A DNA stretch of 64,000 nucleotides, taken from Vulcanimicrobiota bacterium. GTDB taxonomy: Bacteria > Vulcanimicrobiota > Vulcanimicrobiia > Vulcanimicrobiales > Vulcanimicrobiaceae. Shown piece after piece: positions 34,634-43,392 of the stretch. Made by a program: the position numbers and the translations under genes. Location: the NCBI GenBank assembly GCA_019235995.1, contig JAFAJV010000108.1, positions 124,001-188,000 of the forward strand, in the 5' to 3' direction. The notes beneath the pieces were generated by a model that was not told where the DNA came from, searched no databases, and saw only the letters and a program-made list of their open reading frames with translations. Position 1 is the stretch's first letter. Each line of letters starts with the position of its first letter.

Positions 34634-35443
34634 ATGGGCGCCGCGATGGTGAAGCTGAGCTCGACCCGCGAGCTATTCGCGGCGCTCGCGCGCGCCGAGA
34701 CGATCGACGTGCGAGCCTACACGCTGCGCGGTCCCATTCTGGGCGCGCTCGAGGCGGCCGCGCGGCGCGGCGCGCGGGTTGCCGCCGAGCTGGAGCGGAG
34801 CCCGGACCAGAAGCCTCGCGGCAGCCTGGCTCGCGAGAACCGCAGGGTCGTCGGCGAACTGCGGGCGGCCGGCGTCGACGCGGTGCTCGCGGACCCGGTG
34901 CACGCGAAGTCGATCGTCGCCGACGGCTCGCTCTTCCTCGACGACCGGAACTGGAACGCATCGGATCTCGTTCTGCGCGACGACGATCGCGCGGACGCCG
35001 CGTCGATCCCGATGCTCAAGCACGAAGCGCTCGCGGCCGAGGCGCGCCTGCTGGGGCAGGCGCGGCGCGAGGACGGCGCGATCGTCGCGAGCGAGTCGTT
35101 CGGCTGCTGCAACGGCGTCTACTCCGCGCTCGACGCGCTCGCGAAGCGCGGCGGTGCCCCGCGACTGATCGTCTGCGAGCGCGAGCTGCGCGGAAACGAG
35201 CGCGAGCGCCGCGTGCTGCGCGCGCTCGCGCGCGAGGGCGTCCGCGTGCGCGTCAGCCGCGACACGGAGAAGCTCGCCGCGGCGGGCGATCGCGTCTGGA
35301 TAGGTTCGGCCAACGCGACCGTCGCGTTCGGTCGCGCGGATCTCCCGGATTGGGGCCTTTATAGCGGAGACTCGGCGATCGTCGCGGCGGTTCGCGCCCG
35401 CCTCGAGTCGGAATGGAGTCGCGCCAAGCCGCTCGTAAAGTAG
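34634..35443 (+). CDS. Phospholipase D-like protein with one intact HKD motif
   Basis: The 269-residue protein has a PLD-type motif HAKSIVADGSLFLDDRNWNASD (His, Lys, Asp positions kept) in its first half. In the second half the GDRVWIGSANAT segment aligns with a second PLD repeat, but the expected HxK is missing. PLD-family enzymes need two HKD motifs, in one chain or a dimer, so this one may act as a homodimer or be a nuclease-type member. The start is uncertain: ATG 34634 is used; GTG 34631, ATG 34646 and TTG 34568 are alternatives. Confidence 0.7.
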   Translation: MGAAMVKLSSTRELFAALARAETIDVRAYTLRGPILGALEAAARRGARVAAELERSPDQKPRGSLARENRRVVGELRAAGVDAVLADPVHAKSIVADGSLFLDDRNWNASDLVLRDDDRADAASIPMLKHEALAAEARLLGQARREDGAIVASESFGCCNGVYSALDALAKRGGAPRLIVCERELRGNERERRVLRALAREGVRVRVSRDTEKLAAAGDRVWIGSANATVAFGRADLPDWGLYSGDSAIVAAVRARLESEWSRAKPLVK

Positions 35444-35447
35444 CAGC

Positions 35448-36914
35448 ATGCCCGCGCTCGCCGGAGTCTGGGCGGCCACGCAGCGGCCGCCCGCCGTCGT
35501 CAATCAGTGGATTCAGCCTGCGAACGATCCGTGGCCGCGCTACGCGATCGCCGTGAGCCCGATCGACGAGACGATGCACTACTTCCTAGTCGTGAGCGCC
35601 GCTCCGGACGGCACTCTCCGCGCGTTCATCCGCAATCCCGAGGCCAACGTGGGCGTGTTCCTTGGCACGCGCACGCTCGTCGCGGAGGGCGCGGCGCTGC
35701 GGCTTCACGCCGCCGGGAAGCCCGACGTCGTAGGAAGCTACACCACGGACAGCGTGACGCTCGACTTACCGGGAGCAAAGGGGACGGTCTTCCACCGTCC
35801 CGGCACAGCGGAGCTGCGCTGGTTCTCTCCGCGCCCGGACGCGACGTGGGCCTATCGTAAGCCGCTCGCCGGCACCGACGGCTGGCCCGTCGCGACGCTC
35901 GCGCAGGTCGGGATGCGCGTGCAGCCGATCGCGGCCGAGATGCAGAGCATCGTTTCGCTACGGAGCCCAGAGCTTACGTCGCCGTACGTGCAGAGCGTCG
36001 CGATGGTTCGGCACGGCCGGCTCGTCCTGGACGAGTACTTCTACGGTTTCGACGCCGGCCGCCCCCATGACGTCCGTTCCGCGGGCAAGAGCGTGACGAC
36101 GCTGCTGGTCGGGCGGGCGATCGCCGATACCGCGCGCTTTGCGCCGCAGACGGCGGTCCTGTCGTTTCTCCCGCAGTACGCTCCATTCGCCAACGACGAC
36201 GCACGAAAGCGGCGCATGACCGTCGAGAATCTCATGACGATGTCCTCGGGCCTGGCCTGCGACGACAACGACGACACGTCGCCCGGCAACGAGGACGCAA
36301 TGCAGAACCAGACCGCGCAGCCGGACTGGTACAAGTACACGCTCGACCTCCCGATCCAATACGAGCCGGGCACCCGCGCGGTCTACTGCAGCGCGGGCAT
36401 CAACTTGCTCGGCGCCATCGTTGCGCGCGCCACGGGCGTACCGCTCGAGCAATACTTCTACGAGCACTTCGCGGCGCCGATGCAGTTTGCGCAGTACGGC
36501 ATGTGGCTGATGCCGCCGCCGACGAACGCCGCCTATATGGGCGGTGGCGACTACTTTCGGCCGCGCGACTTCCTGAAGTTCGGCCAGCTCTTCCTCAGCC
36601 ACGGGATCTGGAACGGGCGCCGCATCATTGCCGATGATTGGCTGCGAGCGTCGACCGTACAGCGCACGATCATGAACGAGGACGCCTACGGAGAGGGCGA
36701 CCGCTACGGCTACGGATGGCACCTCGGAACGCTGCTTGTGGCCGGGAAGCGCTACTCTTTCATCGATGCCGGCGGCAACGGCGGCCAGCTGCTCGTCATC
36801 CTGCCGCAACTCGACATGCTCGTGATGGTCACCGCGGGCAACTATAACCAGTACCGCGTGTGGAAGGACTTTCTAACGGAGTTCGCCGGTGCGGCAATCC
36901 GAAGCGCCGTTTAG
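35448..36914 (+). CDS. Class C beta-lactamase-family serine hydrolase
   Basis: The 488-residue protein has an N-terminal beta-rich domain (about residues 1-165) and a C-terminal serine-hydrolase domain with SAGK (Ser211, Lys214), the Tyr motif YCS (Tyr313) and a late GGNGGQ in place of KTG. This architecture is usual for esterase or DD-peptidase-like members (family S12), not resistance enzymes. No signal peptide is evident from ATG 35448, and a better upstream start is blocked by the preceding gene. Its stop codon overlaps the convergent tatD stop (TTAG). Confidence 0.85.
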   Translation: MPALAGVWAATQRPPAVVNQWIQPANDPWPRYAIAVSPIDETMHYFLVVSAAPDGTLRAFIRNPEANVGVFLGTRTLVAEGAALRLHAAGKPDVVGSYTTDSVTLDLPGAKGTVFHRPGTAELRWFSPRPDATWAYRKPLAGTDGWPVATLAQVGMRVQPIAAEMQSIVSLRSPELTSPYVQSVAMVRHGRLVLDEYFYGFDAGRPHDVRSAGKSVTTLLVGRAIADTARFAPQTAVLSFLPQYAPFANDDARKRRMTVENLMTMSSGLACDDNDDTSPGNEDAMQNQTAQPDWYKYTLDLPIQYEPGTRAVYCSAGINLLGAIVARATGVPLEQYFYEHFAAPMQFAQYGMWLMPPPTNAAYMGGGDYFRPRDFLKFGQLFLSHGIWNGRRIIADDWLRASTVQRTIMNEDAYGEGDRYGYGWHLGTLLVAGKRYSFIDAGGNGGQLLVILPQLDMLVMVTAGNYNQYRVWKDFLTEFAGAAIRSAV

Positions 36915-37681
36915 CTTATGGTAAAGCCGAACAGCTGGCGGGCATTGTCGTCGGTGCGTCCGGTGATTTCAGCCAGCGGCATGTGCAGCAGCGTCGCGAC
37001 GCGCGCGGCGGTGTGCGCGACGAACGCTGGCTCGTTGCGTTTGCCGCGCACCGGCACGGGCGCGAGGTACGGACAGTCGGTCTCAAGCAGGATGTTGCCG
37101 GCGCCCGCGGCGCGCACTGCCTCGCGTAGCGGCTCGGCGTTGGGGAAGGTCACGACGCCGCCGATTCCGAGCAACAGGCCGAACTCTCCCGTGTAGGTCA
37201 GCGCCTGTTCCGGCGTGCCGGTGAAGCAGTGCACGACGCCACGCATTCCCCCCGTCCACTCGTCGCGCAAGATCGCGGTGAAGTCGTCGAACGCGTCGCG
37301 CTGGTGAAAGACCACCGGCATTCCAGTCTCGCGCGCGACGGCCAGCTGCGCGCGCAGCACCCGCGCCTGCGCGTCGCGCGGGCTGTGGTCGTAATAATAG
37401 TCCAGCCCCGTCTCGCCGACGGCGACGACGCGCGGGTCTTCCAGCAGCGCGCGAAGCGGACCGGCGAGTTCTTCCGGAGCATTGCGCGCCTCGTGCGGAT
37501 GTACTCCGGCGGCCGCGGCGATGCCGTACCGCTGCGCGGCCGCGATCGCGCGGGCGCTGTCGGCGAGGTCTTCGCCGATCGTGAGCATCGCCGTGACGCC
37601 CGCCTCGCGCGCGCGCTCGACGACCGCGTCGCGGTCCTCGTCGAATTTGTGATCGTGGATGTGGCAGTGCGTGTCGATCAC
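36911..37681 (-). CDS. tatD: TatD family metal-dependent DNase
   Basis: The 256-residue TIM-barrel hydrolase begins IDTHCHIHDHKF (HxH metal ligands) and carries GVHPHEA, VGETGLDYYYD, FHQRDAFDD, VHCFTGT and LETDCPYLAPVP. TatD proteins are Mg2+-dependent 3'-5' exonucleases involved in DNA repair and quality control. The start is GTG 37681, overlapping the metG stop as GTGA; the rsmI-metG-tatD order is common in bacteria. Confidence 0.95.
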   Translation of the reverse strand: MIDTHCHIHDHKFDEDRDAVVERAREAGVTAMLTIGEDLADSARAIAAAQRYGIAAAAGVHPHEARNAPEELAGPLRALLEDPRVVAVGETGLDYYYDHSPRDAQARVLRAQLAVARETGMPVVFHQRDAFDDFTAILRDEWTGGMRGVVHCFTGTPEQALTYTGEFGLLLGIGGVVTFPNAEPLREAVRAAGAGNILLETDCPYLAPVPVRGKRNEPAFVAHTAARVATLLHMPLAEITGRTDDNARQLFGFTIS

Positions 37682-39195
37682 GGCTGCGCTTCGAGCTCGA
37701 TCTTCGGAAAGAGCGGCGCGCCGGGCGACGTCCGCGTTTTCGGCGCGAGCTTGCCCCAGACGAGCGCCAAGGTCCAATCCTCGTGGAGGCTCCCCGGGCT
37801 GCCGAGCTGCCGCCACATCTCACTCATGCGCTCCGGCATCACGGGATGGAGCAGCACGGCGAGCCAGCGCAGCCCCTCGCAGAGATCGTAGAGCGTCGCG
37901 TCCAGCTCCCCGGCACGGCCTTCCTTGTGCAGCACCCAGGGCTTGCGCTCGTCCACCGCACGATTGAGCGCCGTCACCAGCTCCCAAACGGACTCGAGCG
38001 CCTCGCGGAAGCGAAGCTCGAAAATTTGTGCTCGCACCTTGCCCGGAAGCGGCGCGAACCGTTCGGCGAATTCGCTCGATGCCGGCGTCGATGGAACCAT
38101 GCCGTCGCGGTACCGTTGCAGCATCGAGAGCGTCCGCTGTAGCAGGTTTCCGAGGTCGTTGGCGAGCTCGCTGTTGTGGCGCTGCGCGATCTTCTCTTCG
38201 GAGTATGAGAAATCGCCGCCGAACGGAGCCTCGCGCAGCAGAAAGTAGCGCATCGAGCCCGGGCCGAAGCGCCGCGCGAGCGCGAAGGGATCGACCGCGT
38301 TGCCGAGGCTCTTGCTCATCTTCTGCCCGTCCACGGTGATCCAGCCGTGCGCGAACACGAGCTCCGGCGCCGCTTCGCCGAGCGCCCAAAGGATCGCGGG
38401 CCAAATGAGCGTGTGGAAGCGCGCAATTTCCTTGCCGACGAGCTGCGTCTGCGCCGGCCAGAGCGCGTGGAAGCGCGCCTCGTCCTCGCTCCAGCCGATG
38501 GCCGTGATGTAGTTGAGCAGCGCGTCGAGCCAGACGTAGATCACGCCGCCTCCCGCTATCGGTATCCCCCACTCCAGGTTGGTTCGCGAGATCGAGAGAT
38601 CGTCGAGCCCCTCGACGAGAATCGACATCATCTCGTTGTAGACGCTGCGCGGCCGAACCCAATGCGGGTGGCGCTCGAAATGTGCCAGGAGGCGGTCGCG
38701 GTAGGCCGACAGCCGGAAGAACCAGTCGTCTTCCGAGATCCACTGCACCTCGCGGCCGCACGTCGGGCAGCGGCCGTCCACGAGCTTCGACTCGAGCCAA
38801 AACGTCTCGTCGTCGACGCAGTACCAGCCCTCGTACTTGCCGAGATAGACGTCGCCGTGCTCGCGCAGGAGCTCGAAGACGCGCTGCACCTTCTCGACGT
38901 GGCGCGCCTCGGTCGTGCGGATGAAATCGTCGTACTCGATCTCGTACTCCGCGAAGAGCGCCTTCCAGCGCGGCACGAGCTCGTCGCACCATTGCTGTGG
39001 CGTCTTGCCGGCCGCGGCGGCGGCGTTGGCCACCTTTTGCCCGTGCTCGTCCGTTCCGGTGAGAAAGAAGGTCGGACGGAACGTGCGCGCCGTCCGCGCA
39101 AGCACGTCGGCGACGATCGTCGTGTACGCATGGCCGACGTGCGGCTCTCCGCTGATGTAATAGATCGGCGTCGTGACGTAGTAGGCGCGCTCCAT
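37678..39195 (-). CDS. metG: Methionyl-tRNA synthetase
   Basis: The 505-residue class I synthetase has the HIGH-like motif PHVGHAYT, a zinc-knuckle CPTCG, and the KMSKS motif (GQKMSKSLGN), followed by the anticodon-binding helical domain. It charges tRNA-Met for initiation and elongation. It lacks the C-terminal dimerisation tRNA-binding domain seen in longer forms. It follows rsmI by 3 bases. Confidence 0.97.
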   Translation of the reverse strand: MERAYYVTTPIYYISGEPHVGHAYTTIVADVLARTARTFRPTFFLTGTDEHGQKVANAAAAAGKTPQQWCDELVPRWKALFAEYEIEYDDFIRTTEARHVEKVQRVFELLREHGDVYLGKYEGWYCVDDETFWLESKLVDGRCPTCGREVQWISEDDWFFRLSAYRDRLLAHFERHPHWVRPRSVYNEMMSILVEGLDDLSISRTNLEWGIPIAGGGVIYVWLDALLNYITAIGWSEDEARFHALWPAQTQLVGKEIARFHTLIWPAILWALGEAAPELVFAHGWITVDGQKMSKSLGNAVDPFALARRFGPGSMRYFLLREAPFGGDFSYSEEKIAQRHNSELANDLGNLLQRTLSMLQRYRDGMVPSTPASSEFAERFAPLPGKVRAQIFELRFREALESVWELVTALNRAVDERKPWVLHKEGRAGELDATLYDLCEGLRWLAVLLHPVMPERMSEMWRQLGSPGSLHEDWTLALVWGKLAPKTRTSPGAPLFPKIELEAQP

Positions 39196-39198
39196 GGG

Positions 39199-40047
39199 CT
39201 AGCTCTGGTTAATCGACCCTTCCCTGCGTGCCTTGCGGGCGGCCGCGCGAGCGTAGATCTGGCGCCGCTCGCCGAAGCCGCGTGCGGCCAGCAGTTTCGC
39301 GACCTCGCCCACGCGCCGGCCGCTCGCGAGCAGCGCGTCGATCGCGGCCGCCGCCTCCTCGGCGGCGGGCACCTGCGGCTCCCAAGCGTAGGGCGCGACC
39401 GCGAACGCCACCTCGCCGAGCAGCGGCTCGGGAAGCGCGGGCAGCACGTCTTGCGCGGTGCCCCACAGCTGCTGCTCGTGAAGCTTCGTATACTCGCGAA
39501 CCACGAACAGACGCGCGTCGGGCGCGACCCGCGCGAGATCGGCAAGGCTGGCGTGCAGCCGCCGCGGCGACTCGTACCACAGCGTCGTTACCCCGCCGCG
39601 CAGCGCCGCGGCGAAACGCTCCCGGCGCGCCGCGGCGCCGCGCGGCGGGAACCCCTCGAACGTGAAGCGCCGCAACGGGAATCCCGAAAGCAGCGCGACC
39701 CCGAGTGCCGCGCTCGGCCCGGGCAGCGCCTCGACCGGCACGCCGGCCTCCCGAGCCGCCGCGATCAGCGCGCTGCCGGGGTCGGAGATCCCCGGCATCC
39801 CCGCGTCGGCCGTGACTGCGACGGTCTCATCGCGCGCGCGCTCGAGAATCGCCGGAGTCGCCGCCGCCGCGTTCTGCTCGCGATAACTCCAGATTTCGCG
39901 GCCGCCCAGCTCCAGCGCGTGCAGCAGCTTACGAGCCACGCGCGTGTCTTCGGCGACGATCAGCGAAGCGTCGCGCAGGACGTCGAGCGCGCGGAGCGTG
40001 ACGTCGCGCAGGTTTCCGAGCGGCGTCGGTACGAAGATGAGCGGCAT
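39199..40047 (-). CDS. rsmI: 16S rRNA (cytidine-2'-O)-methyltransferase RsmI
   Basis: The 282-residue product starts with the family N-terminus MPLIFVPTPLGNLRDVTLRA and has VAEDTRVARKLL, TADAGMPGISDPG, ALPGPSAALGVALLSGFP and YESPRR. It methylates C1402 of 16S rRNA with S-adenosylmethionine. A C-terminal RsmI helical domain is present (ERRQIYARA). The start codon ATG shares a CATG tetramer with the divergent glutaredoxin gene. Confidence 0.95.
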   Translation of the reverse strand: MPLIFVPTPLGNLRDVTLRALDVLRDASLIVAEDTRVARKLLHALELGGREIWSYREQNAAAATPAILERARDETVAVTADAGMPGISDPGSALIAAAREAGVPVEALPGPSAALGVALLSGFPLRRFTFEGFPPRGAAARRERFAAALRGGVTTLWYESPRRLHASLADLARVAPDARLFVVREYTKLHEQQLWGTAQDVLPALPEPLLGEVAFAVAPYAWEPQVPAAEEAAAAIDALLASGRRVGEVAKLLAARGFGERRQIYARAAARKARREGSINQS

Positions 40048-40306
40048 GCCACGGGGCTTCGACGCCGAGCATATACCTCCGGGCGCAAAGCTCGAGCTGT
40101 ATATCTCGCCGACGTGTCCGTATTGCCGGCGCGCCATCGCCTATTACGAATCGGTGGGGACGCCGTATACGATCTACGACGCCCAAAACGATCGCGACGC
40201 GCGCGGTCGGATGTTCGCGTATAGCGATGGCGATCCAACGGTACCGGTCATCGTCGTCAATGGAGCATACGTACAATCCGGTTGGGGATCGCCGCCGCGA
40301 GGTTGA
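40046..40306 (+). CDS. Glutaredoxin-like protein
   Basis: The 86-residue protein has the dithiol motif CPYC (SPTCPYCRRAIAYY), VPVIVVNG with the cis-Pro, and ends with GW. It should reduce disulfides or glutathionylated proteins, or bind an iron-sulfur cluster. The start is ATG 40046, which overlaps the rsmI start on the opposite strand (CATG 40045-40048); ATG 40037 gives three more residues and cannot be excluded. Confidence 0.85.
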   Translation: MPRGFDAEHIPPGAKLELYISPTCPYCRRAIAYYESVGTPYTIYDAQNDRDARGRMFAYSDGDPTVPVIVVNGAYVQSGWGSPPRG

Positions 40307-40318
40307 ACCATCCACTGA

Positions 40319-40334
40319 CCCGCCGGTCGGCGGG
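40319..40334 (+). terminator. Hairpin after the glutaredoxin gene
   Basis: CCCGCC (40319-40324) pairs with GGCGGG (40329-40334) around a GGTC loop, 12 bases after the glutaredoxin stop. No T-run follows, so intrinsic termination is uncertain. Confidence 0.35.
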
Positions 40335-40373
40335 CTCGACGTAACCTAACTGCGGGAAAGGAAAAACTCGGAC

Positions 40374-40685
40374 ATGGATGACCATAGCTCGGCGGCGGCA
40401 GCCGGATTTATCGCGGGGGCGATTCTCGTTTACGGCGTCGTGCTGCTCGCGCTGATCGCGTTCACGATCTGGGTCTACTGGCGCATATTCGCCAAGGCGG
40501 GATACAGCGGAGCGCTGGCGCTGCTCAACTTCGTTCCCGGCGTGGGCCAGCTGATCTGCATGATCATCCTCGCGTTCGGCCGTTGGCCGATCGAGGATCA
40601 GCTCGCGGCGCTGCAGGCGCGCGGCTCCCTCGGCCCTACGATTCCCCCGCCGGCGCCGCCCGGCACCTCGGTGATTCCAACCTAG
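40374..40685 (+). CDS. Small membrane protein, DUF5684-like
   Basis: The 103-residue protein has two predicted membrane segments (about 10-37 and 50-68) around a KAGYSGALALLNFVPGVGQLI loop that resembles the KAG-x-G-W-A-A-L-x-P motif of DUF5684-type proteins, then a Pro-rich tail. Function is unknown. The start is ATG 40374 with AAGGAA upstream. Its TAG stop lies in a CTAG shared with the convergent aminopeptidase gene. Confidence 0.75.
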   Translation: MDDHSSAAAAGFIAGAILVYGVVLLALIAFTIWVYWRIFAKAGYSGALALLNFVPGVGQLICMIILAFGRWPIEDQLAALQARGSLGPTIPPPAPPGTSVIPT

Positions 40686-42121
40686 GACCAGATCTCCGCG
40701 ATCCAGCGTTCGACGTCTTCGCGGCGCGACGGTACGACCGCCGAGAGGTTTTCCGCGCCGTCCGCCGTTACCGCGACGTCGTCTTCGATGCGCACTCCGA
40801 TTCCGCGGAATCGGTCCGGCACCGTTGCGTCATCGGGCTGGAAGTAGCAACCCGGCTCCACGGTGAGCACCATGCCCTCGCGCAGTTTGCCGTAGCGATA
40901 CTCGGACGTGCGCGCGTTGGCGCAGTCATGGACGTCGAGCCCGAGCATGTGGCTGGTGCCGTGCAGCGTGTAGCGCCGGTGAAAGAGGTTCTCCGGATCA
41001 ATCGCCTCGTCCAGCGACATCTTCAAGATTCCGAGATCGATCAGCCCTTCGGCAAGCACGCGCGTCGCGCGGCGATGCGGCTCGAGGAAGTCGTTGCCCG
41101 GCGCGACGCCGTCGATGCCGGCGCGCTGCGCCCGCCACACGAGGTCGTAGATCGTCGCCTGTTCCGGCGAGAACCGGCCCGAGATCGGGAGCGTCCGCGT
41201 GATGTCGGCGGTGTACAGCGACTCGCACTCGATGCCGGCGTCGAGGAGCAGCAGCGCGCCGGACTCGAGCTCGCCGTGGTTCTTCGTCCAGTGCAGCGTG
41301 CACGCGTGCTCTCCGGCGGCCGCGATCGTCAGATAGCCGGTGTCGTTGGCATCGATTCGCGCGCGACTCCAGAACGCCGCCTCGATCTCGCGCTCCGACT
41401 TACCGGCGCGCATCGCCCCGATCGCATCGTCGAAACCGAGCTTGGAGAGCTCGCACGCGCGGCGCAGCTCGGCGAGCTCGTACGCATCCTTGACCAGCCG
41501 CATCTCCGAGAGGTGCTCCGCCAGCTCGGCGTCGCCGTCGCCGGTGTCGAAGCGCCGGTCGATCTCCTCGTCGTGCGTGCGCAGGATGCGCACGGCGTGT
41601 TTGGAGTTTCGCAGCTCGTCGAGATAGTGCGGCAGCGATGCGAGGGGGCGGCTCTCGTCGACCCCGTAGAAGATCTTGCTCTCATCGACGCCTCGGTGCC
41701 GCCCGACCCACAGCTCGCCGTAGACCCGATCCGTGAAGAACTCCGCTTCGCCGCGGTTGTGCGCCGGCACGAACAGGAGGCTGCGGTGCTCGGCGCCGTC
41801 CGGTTCGAGGATCAGGGCCGCGCCTGCTTCTCCCGGGCCCGCCAAGTACGCGAAGTCGCTCGACGGACGGAACTGATACGCCGTGTCGTTGGCGCGCACG
41901 CGTTCCCGGCCCGCCGGCACGATCAGGTAGGCGCCGGGATACGATTTTCCGAGACGCTCGCGGCGCGCGCGAAAGCGGTCCGCCTGCGGATGGGTGCCGC
42001 CCGCGGAGGGCCGCTCGATCCATCCGCCGGCCATGAAGTCGACCAGCGCCTTCGGCGGCACGAAGTCGTGGCTGGCCCTGCTCGCGTCCGTAGGTTTTTC
42101 GGCGATTCGTTCTGCAGACAT
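40682..42121 (-). CDS. pepP: Xaa-Pro aminopeptidase (M24B)
   Basis: The 479-residue protein has the N-terminal creatinase-like domain (FRPSSDFAYLAGPGEAGAALIL) and the pita-bread metallopeptidase domain with ligands in LLLDAGIECESLYTADITRT (two Asp), HGTSHMLGLDVHD (His), TVEPGCYF (Glu) and GVRIEDDV (Glu). It removes N-terminal residues ahead of proline using two Mn2+ ions. The length is slightly longer than E. coli PepP (441). It stands alone. Confidence 0.94.
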   Translation of the reverse strand: MSAERIAEKPTDASRASHDFVPPKALVDFMAGGWIERPSAGGTHPQADRFRARRERLGKSYPGAYLIVPAGRERVRANDTAYQFRPSSDFAYLAGPGEAGAALILEPDGAEHRSLLFVPAHNRGEAEFFTDRVYGELWVGRHRGVDESKIFYGVDESRPLASLPHYLDELRNSKHAVRILRTHDEEIDRRFDTGDGDAELAEHLSEMRLVKDAYELAELRRACELSKLGFDDAIGAMRAGKSEREIEAAFWSRARIDANDTGYLTIAAAGEHACTLHWTKNHGELESGALLLLDAGIECESLYTADITRTLPISGRFSPEQATIYDLVWRAQRAGIDGVAPGNDFLEPHRRATRVLAEGLIDLGILKMSLDEAIDPENLFHRRYTLHGTSHMLGLDVHDCANARTSEYRYGKLREGMVLTVEPGCYFQPDDATVPDRFRGIGVRIEDDVAVTADGAENLSAVVPSRREDVERWIAEIWS

Positions 42122-42156
42122 GGTTCGACGGAGATTCGCCTAAGGGTCGGCGGGTC

Positions 42157-42513
42157 ATGCATGCCAACGACACCCTCGCCAACGAGCGGACCTACTTGGC
42201 GTACGTCCGCACCGCCCTCGCGTTCATCGCGTTCGGCTTCGTGGTCGCGCGGTTCTCGCTGTTCGCGCGCGAGTTCGCGCTGATCGTCCACGGGGCGAGC
42301 ACGGCGCCGGGAGTATCGACCGGATTCGGAACAGCGATGGCCCTGTTCGGAATCTACGTCGCGCTGCTGGGAGCGTGGCGCTACTCCGTGACCGATCGCG
42401 GCCTGCGCGACGACCGCGTCGTGACGATGTCGAGCCTGACCGGCTACGGGATCTCGCTCTTCGTCGTCGCTGTCGGCGCGGTCGTCGCGATCGCGCTGCT
42501 AGCTCAGCGCTAA
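42157..42513 (+). CDS. DUF202 family membrane protein
   Basis: The 118-residue protein has the DUF202 N-terminal signature ANERTYLAYVRTALAFIAFGF followed by three membrane segments. The family includes E. coli YidH and YidG and is also the domain found in VTC-type complexes, but its role in bacteria is unknown. Its 3' end overlaps nadC by 15 bases on the opposite strand. Confidence 0.9.
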   Translation: MHANDTLANERTYLAYVRTALAFIAFGFVVARFSLFAREFALIVHGASTAPGVSTGFGTAMALFGIYVALLGAWRYSVTDRGLRDDRVVTMSSLTGYGISLFVVAVGAVVAIALLAQR

Positions 42514-43392
42514 CATTTCTAAGGAAAGATCTAAAGCGGGGGCGCTGTGCGTGAGGCCGCCGACGCTGATCACGTCGACGCCGGTGTGCGCGACCTCCAG
42601 CACGTTGGACTCGTTTACGCCGCCGCTCGCCTCCACGATCACGCGTCCGTCGACGACGCGGACTGCCTCTGCCAGCATCGCGGGACTCATGTTGTCGAGC
42701 AGCACCGCGTCGATCGGTTCGAGCAGAGCTTCCTGCAGCTGTTCGACCGTGTCGACCTCGACCTCGACCTTCACCATGTGACCGGCGCGGACGCGCGCGG
42801 CCGCGACCGCCTCGCGAATCGATCCCGCCAAGGCGAGGTGGTTGTCCTTGATCAGGACCCCGTCGTCGAGACCGAAGCGGTGGTTGGTTCCCCCTCCGCA
42901 CGCCACGGCGTAGCGCTCGAGCGCGCGCAGGCCGGGCGTCGTCTTGCGCGTATCGGCGATCTTCGCGCGCGTCCCAGCTACGATGTCGACGAGCGTGCGA
43001 GTCGCGGTGGCGATGCCCGATAAGTGCGAGAGCAGGTTCAGCGCAGTGCGCTCCGCGGTGAGGATCGCCCGCGCGCTTCCCTCGATCTGCGCGACGACGC
43101 CGCCGGGCTCGACGCGTTCGCCGTCGCCGGCCAGGATCGCCGCGCCGATGCGCCCTTCCAGAAGCCGGAACGCGAGCATCGCGACGCTCACGCCGGCGAT
43201 GACGCCGCCGGCCCGCGCCACGATCCGCGCCGTCGCCTCGCGGTTGGGCTCGACGATCGACTCCGTCGTCAGGTCGCCGCCGCGGCCGATGTCTTCGAGC
43301 AGCGCGGCTCGGACGATCGGCTCCGCCGCGAGCGCGACCGCCTCAGGCGACGCTGCGAAGTCGCGTGAAGGAGCGCTTGGCGAAGGCTTCAT
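42499..43392 (-). CDS. nadC: Nicotinate-nucleotide pyrophosphorylase (carboxylating)
   Basis: The 297-residue enzyme has the family blocks LLEDIGRGGDLTTE, RTALNLLSHLSGIATAT, DTRKTTPGLR, GGGTNHRFGLDDGVLIKDNH and EVEVDTVEQ. It converts quinolinate and PRPP to nicotinate mononucleotide. It starts 50 bases inside the 3' end of nadB, so the two are translationally linked. Confidence 0.96.
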   Translation of the reverse strand: MKPSPSAPSRDFAASPEAVALAAEPIVRAALLEDIGRGGDLTTESIVEPNREATARIVARAGGVIAGVSVAMLAFRLLEGRIGAAILAGDGERVEPGGVVAQIEGSARAILTAERTALNLLSHLSGIATATRTLVDIVAGTRAKIADTRKTTPGLRALERYAVACGGGTNHRFGLDDGVLIKDNHLALAGSIREAVAAARVRAGHMVKVEVEVDTVEQLQEALLEPIDAVLLDNMSPAMLAEAVRVVDGRVIVEASGGVNESNVLEVAHTGVDVISVGGLTHSAPALDLSLEMLALS

